From: JAGLSB01 sp023135955 | GTDB lineage: Bacteria; Bacteroidota; Bacteroidia; Bacteroidales; GCA-2748055 | Direction of reading: 5' to 3' | DNA length: 18,299 nt | NCBI GenBank assembly: GCA_030673645.1 | Contig: DAOVIO010000072.1 | Coordinates: forward strand, 1-18,299 | Shown here: positions 7,265 through 15,483 of the stretch, in pieces | Layout of the letters: every line of letters starts with the position of its first letter | Numbering within the stretch: position 1 is the stretch's first letter | Translations under genes and position numbers: made by a program | Notes under the pieces: generated by a model | What the model was told of the DNA's origin: nothing | Databases searched by the model: none | Seen by the model: the letters and a program-made list of their open reading frames with translations, nothing else

Positions 7265-10200
7265 TTAAAAAGTGACCGATATACCAAACAATACCTCTTT
7301 TTGCAGGGGCTGAAAATCATCCTGATCTTCATAATCCTCCCCTGCCGATGGATCCGTTTGAAATTCAGGATCCATGCCGTACCAGTCTGTAAAGGTTGCC
7401 AGATTGGTACCCTGGATGAAGATCCTGAGCCCGTCGATTTGTGCTCTGCTCAGAAGGGATGAAGGCAGATCGTAGCTGAGTATGACGTCTCTCAGCCTCC
7501 AGAAGTCTGCTTTTTGATATTTACCGGTATCCCAGGGGTTGGTACTATACAGGCTTGTGTTTGCGGGGGTTGTATTTGAGTGATTTTCCGGAGTCCAGAA
7601 TTCCAGGTTGGTCGTGTTTCTGCGATATCCCCAGTTGTCGTTCACCAGGCAAACATTTGCTCTTGTCGCACCATATACGCCCTGGAACAGGACATAGAGG
7701 CCTATTCCCTTGTAGTTCAGGGTGGTTGAAACTCCGAGGTGCATGTTTGGGTCAGTATGGCCGATCAGATCCCTGTCCAAGTCATTTATCGTGTCGTTAC
7801 CGTCAATATCTTTCACAATGGCAGCTCCCGGAATTAATCCATTCCTTTCACCGCTATTAATTGCGATAGGATTGAATGCGGCAGTATCCGCCGAGTTTTG
7901 AAGAATACCATCAAAAACGTAGTCATAATTTGATAGGATGGGGTATCCGATGAACCACTTGTTCGCGACATCGTCTCCGCCTTCTCCTCCGTATAGAGCA
8001 ACGATCTTATTATTTACGTAAGATCCAACCACGGAGGCATTCCATTTGAAATCTTTCCCGGAAACAAGATAACCGGTCAGGCCCAGTTCCACGCCCTTGT
8101 TATTGACCTTGCCAATGTTCTGCATGATGCTTTCAATGCCATGGGTGGCAGAGATCGTCCGTTCAAGTAATAATCTGTCCGTATCCGCATTATACACATC
8201 CAGGGTTCCCTGCAGACGGGAGGCAAACAGGAAATCCAGGCCAAGATTCATGGATGTTGTCTCCTCCCATCCCAGGCTCTGGTTTCCAATAATTGCCGGA
8301 ACAAGTCCAGGCGCCGTAGTGTTGTCCACGGTTAGGTAATTGTAGGAAAAATCTTCGCCCGCAATAAAAGTCTCAACTCCCATTCTTGATATGGTTGTAT
8401 AAGGTTTCACGGCCTGGTTGCCGTTCTTTCCATACGATACTCTCAGCTTCAACTGGTTCACAAAATCCACATTGGCCAGGAAATCCTCGTTCTTCATATT
8501 CCAGGACAATGCAAGGGATGGGAAGGTTCCCCATTTCGAATTTGCTCCAAATCCCGAATATCCGTCCTTGCGGAGTGTAAAGGTTGCGTAGTACTTTTTG
8601 GCGTAGTTGTAATTTAAACGCCCCATCCATGACAGGAGATCGGTTTGGACAATCGTTTGACTCGGTGAAATTCCGCTTCCTATGCTCATCTGCCACCAGG
8701 AAAGTACATCCATATCAAAGTCCCGAGCGTTTATCCCGTCGCTGTGACGTATGGTTTCCTGGAAACTGTATAGCCCGGTAACGCCAACGGTATGGTCCCC
8801 GAATGAATTTTGATAATTAAGGATATTTTCAAGTACTACGTTTGTCCTGCGACTGTTACGGACACTTGCATATCCACCCCTGTTAAACCCTTCTGGTGAA
8901 TTCCTTCCCATGTACTGGGAATGGGTGCTGGCACTATATTCAATCCCGGAGTTCAATTTATACTGCAATCCCTTGATCCACGGAAACGATACCACTATAT
9001 AATTGTTGGAAAATAAATCATAAGACTTGTCTTCATCCTGATAAAGTATGGCGCCCAATGGGTTGTTAAAGTAAGTATCTTCCGGCCAGGGACGCAGGAT
9101 CATGTCTCCGTCTTCTTCGTAAGGGAGGGTTAAAGGATTCATCCAGAGTGCGCCGGAAAAGTCGGCTCCCTTACCTGATCGGTCAGCATAATTAAGCAGG
9201 GTATTGGAGCCAAAAGTCAGCCAATCCTTAGGCTGGGTCTCCATGTTCAACCGGAAGGATTCTCTTTTGAAATTGTCATTTTTCGTAACCCCCGCTACAT
9301 CCAGGTGGTTAAAGGATGTGAAATAATTGTATTTTTCCGTGCCACCCCTTAACGAAAGTCCTGCCTTGCGCTTGCTTCCTTGCCTGGTTGCCAGTTCCAG
9401 CCAGTCTGTACCCTTAGGATTATCGCTTTCAAGAACTGCTATTTCGGAAAGGTCCAGACCCTCGGCGGGTTTGTATTGTAATTTGGCGGCAGCGAATTCT
9501 TCCCCGTCCATAACATCCGGCAAATTTGTCACCGTACTGATCCCATACTTGAAATCCGCATTTACTATCATCTGTCCCGCAGTTCCTTTTTTGGTCGTGA
9601 TCAGTATTACCCCATTGGACCCCCTTGATCCGTAAATGGCCGAGGCGGAAGCGTCCTTCAAGACTTCAATGGACTGTATATCCTCAGAGTTAATGGTGGA
9701 ATACGATCCCGAATAGGGGATGCCGTCCAGGATGATCAGGGGCTCGATGTCGGCCGTAATGGAATTCCTCCCGCGAATCAGGATAACCACATCGTTGCCT
9801 TCCGCTCCACCTCCAGCTGTAGTAACTGATACTCCAGGCATCGATCCCTGAATTGCATTTGCAAAATTGTTAAATTGCATTGTTTCCAATCTTTCTTTCG
9901 GAATTGAAACAACTGATCCAGTGAGTTCACTTTTCATTTGAGTTCCATATCCAATAACGACAACTTCATCCAAACCTTGAATGTCTGGTGACATTGTCAC
10001 ATTGATTATAGTTTGATTTCCAACTGGAATTTCTTGTGTCAAAAATCCGACTAAACTGAAAGAGATTGTCGCATCCTGATCCTTGACGGTCAGGGAAAAC
10101 TCTCCCTCTGTGTTAGTGATTGTTCCATTGTAAGTGCCCTTTTCAATAACATTTACACCTGGAAGAGAGGCTCCATCATCTTCCGAACTAATAACTTTAC

Positions 10201-10330
10201 CTGTTACTACCTGGCCTTGCGACCATGCATTTCCTGGTAACGAAACCAGGATTGCCAGAATAGCAACGCCAATATACCTTTGCAGGTATCTTATTATGAC
10301 GTTATCCGATTTTTGAATAGGTTTGATCAT
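7265..10330 (-). CDS. susC: SusC/RagA-family TonB-dependent outer-membrane transporter
   Basis: 1021 residues, a typical length. A signal peptide (about 1-38, ending AWSQ) is followed by the carboxypeptidase-D-like N-terminal extension (40-113), the TonB box region DEVVVIGYG (121-129), the plug domain (about 130-250, with LDGIPYSG, IEVLKDASASAIYGSRG and GVILITTKKG) and a 22-strand-type barrel ending in FGISVTF. There is no STN domain before the extension, so it is not built to signal to a FecR/sigma pair. It imports oligosaccharides with SusD and energy from TonB. The ATG at 10328-10330 is preceded by an A-rich leader (ATAAAATAAAACC), usual for the phylum. Bases 9841-10080 are only about 35% GC by hand count against about 56% in the 120 bases that follow in transcription, so the gene looks mosaic. 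Confidence 0.98.
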   Translation of the reverse strand: MIKPIQKSDNVIIRYLQRYIGVAILAILVSLPGNAWSQGQVVTGKVISSEDDGASLPGVNVIEKGTYNGTITNTEGEFSLTVKDQDATISFSLVGFLTQEIPVGNQTIINVTMSPDIQGLDEVVVIGYGTQMKSELTGSVVSIPKERLETMQFNNFANAIQGSMPGVSVTTAGGGAEGNDVVILIRGRNSITADIEPLIILDGIPYSGSYSTINSEDIQSIEVLKDASASAIYGSRGSNGVILITTKKGTAGQMIVNADFKYGISTVTNLPDVMDGEEFAAAKLQYKPAEGLDLSEIAVLESDNPKGTDWLELATRQGSKRKAGLSLRGGTEKYNYFTSFNHLDVAGVTKNDNFKRESFRLNMETQPKDWLTFGSNTLLNYADRSGKGADFSGALWMNPLTLPYEEDGDMILRPWPEDTYFNNPLGAILYQDEDKSYDLFSNNYIVVSFPWIKGLQYKLNSGIEYSASTHSQYMGRNSPEGFNRGGYASVRNSRRTNVVLENILNYQNSFGDHTVGVTGLYSFQETIRHSDGINARDFDMDVLSWWQMSIGSGISPSQTIVQTDLLSWMGRLNYNYAKKYYATFTLRKDGYSGFGANSKWGTFPSLALSWNMKNEDFLANVDFVNQLKLRVSYGKNGNQAVKPYTTISRMGVETFIAGEDFSYNYLTVDNTTAPGLVPAIIGNQSLGWEETTSMNLGLDFLFASRLQGTLDVYNADTDRLLLERTISATHGIESIMQNIGKVNNKGVELGLTGYLVSGKDFKWNASVVGSYVNNKIVALYGGEGGDDVANKWFIGYPILSNYDYVFDGILQNSADTAAFNPIAINSGERNGLIPGAAIVKDIDGNDTINDLDRDLIGHTDPNMHLGVSTTLNYKGIGLYVLFQGVYGATRANVCLVNDNWGYRRNTTNLEFWTPENHSNTTPANTSLYSTNPWDTGKYQKADFWRLRDVILSYDLPSSLLSRAQIDGLRIFIQGTNLATFTDWYGMDPEFQTDPSAGEDYEDQDDFQPLQKEVLFGISVTF

Positions 10331-10369
10331 TTTGGGGGTTTTATTTTATAGTTAAACAATAATTTAGAA

Positions 10370-10588
10370 TTAAGTAAAATCCATATTGATCTTTTTTAGT
10401 ATTTTATTATAGCATAATTCAGAGTCCCAATTACTTTCTATTCTATTGGCAGACATATTCCAGCCTTCCTCAAGAGCAATGGCTAGAATCTTCTTTCCTT
10501 TCGTTTTTTGAAAAAGATTGAAAAGATCTGTCTTCTCCCGGTCTGTAAATTCTCCAGAGAAAAATCTTTGTAGATCCTTAAATTCCAT
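10370..10588 (-). CDS. FecR-type anti-sigma N-terminal stub
   Basis: 72 residues. FFSGEFTDREKTDLFNLF, an aromatic W43 in EEGWNMS, and a final amphipathic WDSELCYNKILKKIN match the N-terminal cytoplasmic anti-sigma helices of Bacteroidota FecR proteins, which begin with a FL.G..s.eE...l pattern and end with a ...kil.kI motif. Full FecR proteins are roughly 300-400 residues and continue into a transmembrane helix and a periplasmic FecR domain. Here the frame stops where the membrane helix should begin, and only 39 bases separate it from susC, so the remainder is absent, not frameshifted. It has a strong Shine-Dalgarno, so it may still be translated as a small soluble sigma-binding protein. It could equally be a decaying remnant. 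Assignment rests on pattern recognition of a short sequence. Confidence 0.7.
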   Translation of the reverse strand: MEFKDLQRFFSGEFTDREKTDLFNLFQKTKGKKILAIALEEGWNMSANRIESNWDSELCYNKILKKINMDFT

Positions 10589-10594
10589 TAATTA

Positions 10595-10603
10595 ACCTCC
10601 TCC
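10595..10603 (-). promoter_or_regulatory. Strong Shine-Dalgarno for the FecR stub
   Basis: On the minus strand the sequence reads GGAGGAGGT followed by TAATTA and ATG, a near-ideal site at optimal 6-base spacing. Other genes in the window mostly lack such a site, so this one supports the 10588 start and real translation of the short gene. Confidence 0.75.
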
Positions 10604-10764
10604 ATTATAGTAATATCCCAAAAATTGGCTGAGGTATCAATTGAGAAATACCATTAATATAATAATTCTCTTGGGAAGGGTCTTTTGTTGGAGCTCGGAG
10701 GAGGTAGGTACACCTCAAGCGAAAGAGTATTCAAATAGCTGACTATTTAAAATATATCACACAA

Positions 10765-12444
10765 CTAATTCTTCTCCTTTTCTGATTCGCTATTCTTTAT
10801 TTTCATCCGCCTTGCATAGAATATAGAAATACCAAGTGAGATAATAGCTAAAAACAACAGAGCCACAATCCTATACCCTATACTAATATTTTTCAGGTCG
10901 AAAAGAAAGAGATGAATTGCAGTTACTATCATTGTAGTTATGGCGAGCCAACGATATTTTACATTTGATAAAAGGATGCTTAAAATAAAAAACAACAGGG
11001 CTGAAAGGGTCCAGGAAAGAGTGACAAATTTTGCAGGAACAACTTTGTAAAGACTGATTAGTGTCATTATAAATCCTGAGAACAGGTATATATTGCGAAT
11101 TAATTCAGTCCGTATCTCCAGACGTTTCTTTTTCCAATTCATAATTCTTGCCGTTATTAACGCAACAACAGCAAAGGCAATGTTAACAATATTGATTGAT
11201 TCATTAAACGCGAGATATGCTATCAATAAGCCTATAAACAGAACAACATTCATAATCACTATGAACCTCGACCGGAACCAGAGGGCCATTGATACTACGA
11301 GCAAGCTCTGAATCGATAATAAAAGAAAGGCAAGAGGGAATTTATAAATAATCGAAACCGTTATACTTAGAACTACAAATCCATAAAGTGCATAAAGAGC
11401 AGAGGCAATTTTCCAGTCCCCCTTCCATTGCAAAATAATTGAGTAGATCACACAAAAAGCTGAAATAAGACCAAGAAGAAGCACGTAGTTCTCACTGAAA
11501 AATGTTAAAATAACAAAGCTTGTTGTCAGTGAGAATCCTATCCCGTTAATAATAATGATGCTGTTTAGCCTTTGGGTATTAAATTTTTCATTTGCTTTTA
11601 AAAGAGCCGGAATCGAGTATATGAAGGCAAATCCAAATAAATAGAGATGACTGAATTGGTGATTGGATACCGCTTCCAGACTATGATTAATGAATGGATT
11701 ATTTAACATCCACATAAGGTAGGTTGAGTAGACAAGGAAAATAGATAAAATCAAAATGTCCCACCATCCAAATTTAATTGAAAGAAAAACAGAAAGGATT
11801 GCGATTGCTATCATAAGCGTAAGCATCACATGAGTTGAATTACTGAATATGCCAAGTACTACAGCCATTACCAGAACAATAGCAGCTAAAACCTGCGATC
11901 TGTCTCGAAAGGAAATATATAGCAATGTGATAATTGTAATCAAAACCAGTAATAGTCCAAGCGGTTTACTCGTAATAACTTCGCCAGAGGAGATAAAATG
12001 CAGTCTCATGATCACAAAGAACAAAAGGAGGTGCCCGTTGTATGTAAATAGCTTTGACATGAGTTGGAATTGATTTTTGAGACCATGTCCCAAGAAGTAA
12101 ACGCCACCTACGGCTACAAATCCCGCCAACGCAGACGCTATTTCAAAGCCTTGGTTATTGAGTAACTGTAAAAGGAAAATGATGCCAAATAAGAGTACTA
12201 TATTTCCTAACCAGGCCATCCCAACTTCTCCAATTCTGGACTCTATTGTTTCATTATGTATTTCGTTCGAAAGCTCGCTCCCATGTTCAGAATTATCCTC
12301 CATGGGGTCGTCTTTTATTTGAAGCGTTCCTGATTGACTTAAATTGTTCTGTCCTTCTAATCTTACAACCCGAGATAGAAGGTCTTTCACCTGTTCTGAT
12401 AAATTTTTCAGGTTTTCTTTATCCGATTGAGAATAATTGTTCAT
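10765..12444 (-). CDS. DUF2339-like polytopic membrane protein
   Basis: 559 residues. A soluble N-terminus (1-65) carries a short coiled coil (about 8-36, ENLKNLSEQVKDLLSRV) and acidic linker. From about residue 75 on it is almost wholly hydrophobic, with roughly fourteen or more predicted membrane helices separated by very short loops, ending in a basic tail (ARRMKIKNSESEKEKN). The first membrane segment, ESRIGEVGMAWLGNIVLLFGIIFLLQ, matches the start of DUF2339 proteins (IG.rwl..iG...l..g..fllk). The function of that family is not known. It starts 15 bases after the nrfD-like stop, so it is read as the last gene of the respiratory operon; a role in assembly or membrane environment of that complex is only inference. 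Confidence 0.78.
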   Translation of the reverse strand: MNNYSQSDKENLKNLSEQVKDLLSRVVRLEGQNNLSQSGTLQIKDDPMEDNSEHGSELSNEIHNETIESRIGEVGMAWLGNIVLLFGIIFLLQLLNNQGFEIASALAGFVAVGGVYFLGHGLKNQFQLMSKLFTYNGHLLLFFVIMRLHFISSGEVITSKPLGLLLVLITIITLLYISFRDRSQVLAAIVLVMAVVLGIFSNSTHVMLTLMIAIAILSVFLSIKFGWWDILILSIFLVYSTYLMWMLNNPFINHSLEAVSNHQFSHLYLFGFAFIYSIPALLKANEKFNTQRLNSIIIINGIGFSLTTSFVILTFFSENYVLLLGLISAFCVIYSIILQWKGDWKIASALYALYGFVVLSITVSIIYKFPLAFLLLSIQSLLVVSMALWFRSRFIVIMNVVLFIGLLIAYLAFNESINIVNIAFAVVALITARIMNWKKKRLEIRTELIRNIYLFSGFIMTLISLYKVVPAKFVTLSWTLSALLFFILSILLSNVKYRWLAITTMIVTAIHLFLFDLKNISIGYRIVALLFLAIISLGISIFYARRMKIKNSESEKEKN

Positions 12445-12459
12445 TATTTATCAATTTGA

Positions 12460-13653
12460 TTATTCTGAATTCATCTTTTTCCAGGGAGGCATTAACCACA
12501 ATAAAAAGGCAAGTACAGCAAAGGGAAGCAGAAGCCAGGCAATAGCCATAAACAGTCCTTCTGTTCCAATTAATCCCAGTTTGAAACTAGTAAAACCATG
12601 AAAGCTTTTTGAGAATAACTGGCCACCGATTACTACATTCCATCTCATAAAGAAAATCCCGTTCAACACAAGTATTCCGGTTATCAGGAGGATTATTTTT
12701 CTGATATTCTCTTTGATTTTTGCAACCTGCAGAATTCCCAGTCCGATCATTGGGATCACCATGCCAAACAGAATCTGCATTCCAAATAATGTTATGTAAA
12801 GTTTACCCGAGACAAGCATGTGAAGTATGTCAAATGACTCTTCTGCTTCATAGATTCGGTGTATCTGATCTAGTGATTCAAGAGAAAAATCAATTATCAA
12901 GGCGTAAAACAAGAATTTACCGATGGTATCAAGGCAGGGCATATCAATTTTAACTTTCCTTAAATAGGATACAATCATGTATAATAACATTACAAGAGCT
13001 ATTCCGGATACCATAGCTGAGAACAGGAATATTACCGGCATCATAACCGTTGACCACCAAGGATTCGCTTTAATGGAACCAAAAATAAAACCCACGTATC
13101 CATGTAGCAGGAATGCCGAGGGAATTCCGACAACCGTTATAATATTGCCCAATTTAATGTCCCATTTTAAGGCTGCTGGCGAAATATCGCTCATCCCAAG
13201 AGTGAGGACCCGATAGACCCATTTCATCAGTCCTGTCTTTTCTCTGCTCCAGATAACAAAATCGCGTCGGTAATCAAACCATATTTCGAGCAATAAAACA
13301 ACCATGAGATACCACAGGTAAACAAATCCGAATATTGCCATGGCCGATCCCTTATTTGGCGTAATCATTATCTCATATGCCCTTCCTGGGTGCCCAAGGT
13401 GAGAAATGAGGGGCAAAGGAGCACATATCAGGAAAGCCAGAGCTGTTAATAGAGCCAGTTCGTATGTTGGTTTAAGGACCGTAACATTGAACACGCGTTC
13501 CAACGAGGCCATTATAAATGCTCCTGCAACCAGACCTGTTATATAGGGATAGAGTACTATCAGAATACCCCATTGCAATGCGATTTCATTTGGATAGATA
13601 TAACCCTCTACCTGTGAAAGCATTTCGTATAGATGTTGTATATGATTTTCCAT
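12460..13653 (-). CDS. NrfD/PsrC-family membrane quinol-oxidoreductase subunit
   Basis: 397 residues with about nine to ten membrane helices. Family signatures: LISHLGHPGRAYEI near 82-95, LLHGYVGFIFGSIKANPWW followed by MPVIFLFSAMVSGIALV, and MRWNVVIGGQ near 334-343. NrfD/PsrC proteins exchange electrons with the menaquinone pool and pass them to a periplasmic ferredoxin partner. Here that partner is the gene just upstream, one base away. Long NrfD members of this type occur in polysulfide, tetrathionate, arsenate and alternative-complex systems; the sequence does not tell which. M1 at 13651-13653 is the only sensible start. Confidence 0.93.
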   Translation of the reverse strand: MENHIQHLYEMLSQVEGYIYPNEIALQWGILIVLYPYITGLVAGAFIMASLERVFNVTVLKPTYELALLTALAFLICAPLPLISHLGHPGRAYEIMITPNKGSAMAIFGFVYLWYLMVVLLLEIWFDYRRDFVIWSREKTGLMKWVYRVLTLGMSDISPAALKWDIKLGNIITVVGIPSAFLLHGYVGFIFGSIKANPWWSTVMMPVIFLFSAMVSGIALVMLLYMIVSYLRKVKIDMPCLDTIGKFLFYALIIDFSLESLDQIHRIYEAEESFDILHMLVSGKLYITLFGMQILFGMVIPMIGLGILQVAKIKENIRKIILLITGILVLNGIFFMRWNVVIGGQLFSKSFHGFTSFKLGLIGTEGLFMAIAWLLLPFAVLAFLLWLMPPWKKMNSE

Positions 13654-13654
13654 A

Positions 13655-14422
13655 TTATATCACTTCTGCGCTTAATGCATTATAATAAAGCTTTGAACCT
13701 GTATTCAGATTGGGTTTAAGGACCTGGTAACTATTATTTTTCATATACTTGACTAACTCACTTTCGGGATCTCTTAAATTCCCATATATCCTGGCCCCAG
13801 TCGGGCAGACTTCCATACAGGCAGGAGCTATTCCTTTTGTTAATCGGTGATAACAGAGCGTACACTTATCGGCAACTATACTTTCAGGGTGAATATAACG
13901 GCAACCATAGGGGCATGCCTGGACACAATAAGAGCAACCGATGCAATGTTCTGAATCGACCAGTGTAATTCCTTCCGGGGTTTCGAATGTGGCCCCAACT
14001 GGACATACCTGAGTGCAAGGTGATTTTGCACACTGATTGCACATCTTTGGCACAAAAAAAGTCTTAAAAATATTCTCTTTATCTTCTTCCTGATTAAACC
14101 CATCTATTCCCCCGTTCGGGGATACCACCTTTACAGTTCCATCATTATAAACGGTATACTGCTCCACCCATGATCTGAAGAAAAAGGGATCTTCGGGAAC
14201 ATTATTTTCTATTTTACAAGATTTCGCACAAAGTCCGCATCCTATACACTTGCTGATATCAATTCCAACCCCCCACCAGGGACCTTCGTCCTTTGGTTCC
14301 TCTGTTGCATAGACAAGTAGCTTAAAGGGTTCAATAAGCGAACTGGCAACCAATGTGCCCGCTATTGCTGCAGTTTTTTTTACGAATTTGCGTCTTGAAG
14401 ACTTTATTCCTTTATTTCCCAT
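13655..14422 (-). CDS. Tat-exported four-cluster ferredoxin (DmsB/PsrB/NrfC-like)
   Basis: 255 residues. A twin-arginine signal SRRKFVKK at 9-16 plus hydrophobic stretch to about 39 sends the folded protein to the periplasm. Sixteen cysteines form four [4Fe-4S] sets: C59/62/65/69, C128/131/136/140, C160/163/166/170 and C187/190/202/206. This is the complete DmsB-type pattern, so the electron wire appears intact. It would carry electrons between the NrfD-type membrane subunit and a catalytic or haem partner. Its start overlaps the cytochrome gene by 19 bases, and its stop is one base before the NrfD gene, so the three are translated as a unit. Confidence 0.96.
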   Translation of the reverse strand: MGNKGIKSSRRKFVKKTAAIAGTLVASSLIEPFKLLVYATEEPKDEGPWWGVGIDISKCIGCGLCAKSCKIENNVPEDPFFFRSWVEQYTVYNDGTVKVVSPNGGIDGFNQEEDKENIFKTFFVPKMCNQCAKSPCTQVCPVGATFETPEGITLVDSEHCIGCSYCVQACPYGCRYIHPESIVADKCTLCYHRLTKGIAPACMEVCPTGARIYGNLRDPESELVKYMKNNSYQVLKPNLNTGSKLYYNALSAEVI

Positions 14423-14859
14423 ACCTGGTGTGGATTATGACAATCTATACAATCTTTTTTTTCGGCATGATGTTCTTTAATGTCAACCTGGATAATCATG
14501 TTTGTAGATCGTGCAGGGTTAATGGCGTGACAGCGGCCACAGAATTCTCTGCTACCAGGCTTTTCTATATTAGCCGTTTCTGGATTTTCTACATGTTCTA
14601 AACCCGGACCATGACAGGACAGGCATGAGATATCGGAATGCTCATCCATTTCCAGCATTTCCCGTATATCTGAGTGGCATTCAATACATGCTTCTTTGCT
14701 GGCATAAACAAGTTCTATGTTTGCATTATCCTTTAGTGCATCTCCCCTATAATGACCATATAGTCCAAATGTGTCAGGAATAAGTAAATGACGTATAATT
14801 AGGAAAATAATTATAAAAATTGCGAATAGGGGGAAAAGTCTTTTTAATTGTTCGGGCAT
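14404..14859 (-). CDS. Membrane-anchored tetrahaem cytochrome c
   Basis: 151 residues. An uncleaved N-terminal helix (about 8-24) anchors the protein. Four CxxCH haem sites follow: CIECH 58-62, CLSCH 79-83, CGRCH 107-111 and CIDCH 137-141, with extra His (H36, H74, H89, H130, H131, H144) that could serve as distal ligands. Size and layout fit a cytochrome c3/NapC-like periplasmic electron carrier. As first gene of the operon before the ferredoxin and NrfD proteins it probably links that complex to a partner reductase or oxidase. Start is ATG 14857-14859. Confidence 0.93.
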   Translation of the reverse strand: MPEQLKRLFPLFAIFIIIFLIIRHLLIPDTFGLYGHYRGDALKDNANIELVYASKEACIECHSDIREMLEMDEHSDISCLSCHGPGLEHVENPETANIEKPGSREFCGRCHAINPARSTNMIIQVDIKEHHAEKKDCIDCHNPHQVWEIKE

Positions 14860-14950
14860 AATCAGATCATATTTTATAGATTAATAACTCTGACCTATAA
14901 CTACAAAGAATAACTAACTATATCTCGCCTTTAACCTCAATAAGAACTCT

Positions 14951-14995
14951 ATTACCCGGGTGATTATTAGAGATTTGTATCGGAAACCGGGTAAT
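14951..14995. promoter_or_regulatory. 9-bp inverted repeat upstream of the respiratory operon
   Basis: ATTACCCGG (14951-14959) and CCGGGTAAT (14987-14995) are perfect complements separated by 27 bases. They lie 92-136 bases before the cytochrome start in AT-rich DNA, so GC-rich arms stand out. It could be a two-site operator or an RNA hairpin in a long leader; there is no T run to make it a terminator. The regulator is unknown. Confidence 0.45.
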
Positions 14996-15447
14996 TACGA
15001 AACAATTATAAAAAAAAATATGATATATAAAGTAAAATTAAATGTTAAATTTCAGGTCGACAGTTTTATTTATATCATTATTAAATATTCGAATGTTGTT
15101 ATCTGCGTCAATATGTGTGAGTTATAACCATGAGACTTAACTTATGTTTTATGAATTTTATCAATTGATTTGGGCTTCCATTGTGAAAATCTCTCATAAT
15201 GTTAGATGGAACACAGAGGTGTCAAGACTTGGGCTTTCGCGTCACGTAATGTGATACGATCGGGTTTTTATCACAACGGCTATCCGTGAGGATGACTAAG
15301 AAGGATACCTTAGGATACGTTATGGAGATGTTTAAATTCCTTCTGCTGTTATTTGGAAGGACCTGCTATACTTCACTAGTGTACATGACCGGCACATCCC
15401 ATTAATGGCGTATAATAATTCCTGTAACTTGTTGTGGCTATTTTTCA

Positions 15448-15455
15448 TATCTTTA
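15448..15455 (+). promoter_or_regulatory. Possible Bacteroidota-type -7 box
   Basis: TATCTTTA matches seven of eight positions of the TAnnTTTG -7 consensus known for this phylum, 29 bases before the first DUF1080 gene. The upstream element is poor (CTTG at 15428-15431 with a 16-base spacer, where TTTG at about 19 is expected), so this is a weak call. Confidence 0.3.
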
Positions 15456-15483
15456 AACTTTCAATAACATAAACCCACAAATT

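Larger units (their letters stand above)
14860..15483. other. 624-base intergenic region between divergent operons
   Basis: No open frame of coding appearance on either strand. It must hold the promoters for both operons. Two structures stand out: the 9-bp inverted repeat at 14951-14995, and a short near-palindrome TCACGTAATGTGA at about 15241-15253. The stretch about 15180-15420 is less AT-rich than the rest and has the look of decayed DNA, but I recognise no gene or insertion-sequence remnant in it. Confidence 0.7.

Noticed and set aside
8373..8696. 107-codon minus-strand frame inside susC
   Set aside because: Same strand as susC in another frame; no family features, and susC is intact there.
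12246..12545. 99-codon plus-strand frame across the junction of the DUF2339 and NrfD genes
   Set aside because: Opposite to two well-supported genes, and no recognisable domain.
15180..15420. Possible insertion-sequence remnant in the long gap, because base composition differs from its surroundings
   Set aside because: No open frame, no terminal inverted repeats and no target duplication could be found; only reported as unexplained DNA.
14951..15483. Simple inversion of about 14900-18160 as the cause of the molybdoenzyme break
   Set aside because: The missing C-terminal part should then lie next to the cytochrome gene near 14900, but no such coding is present there.
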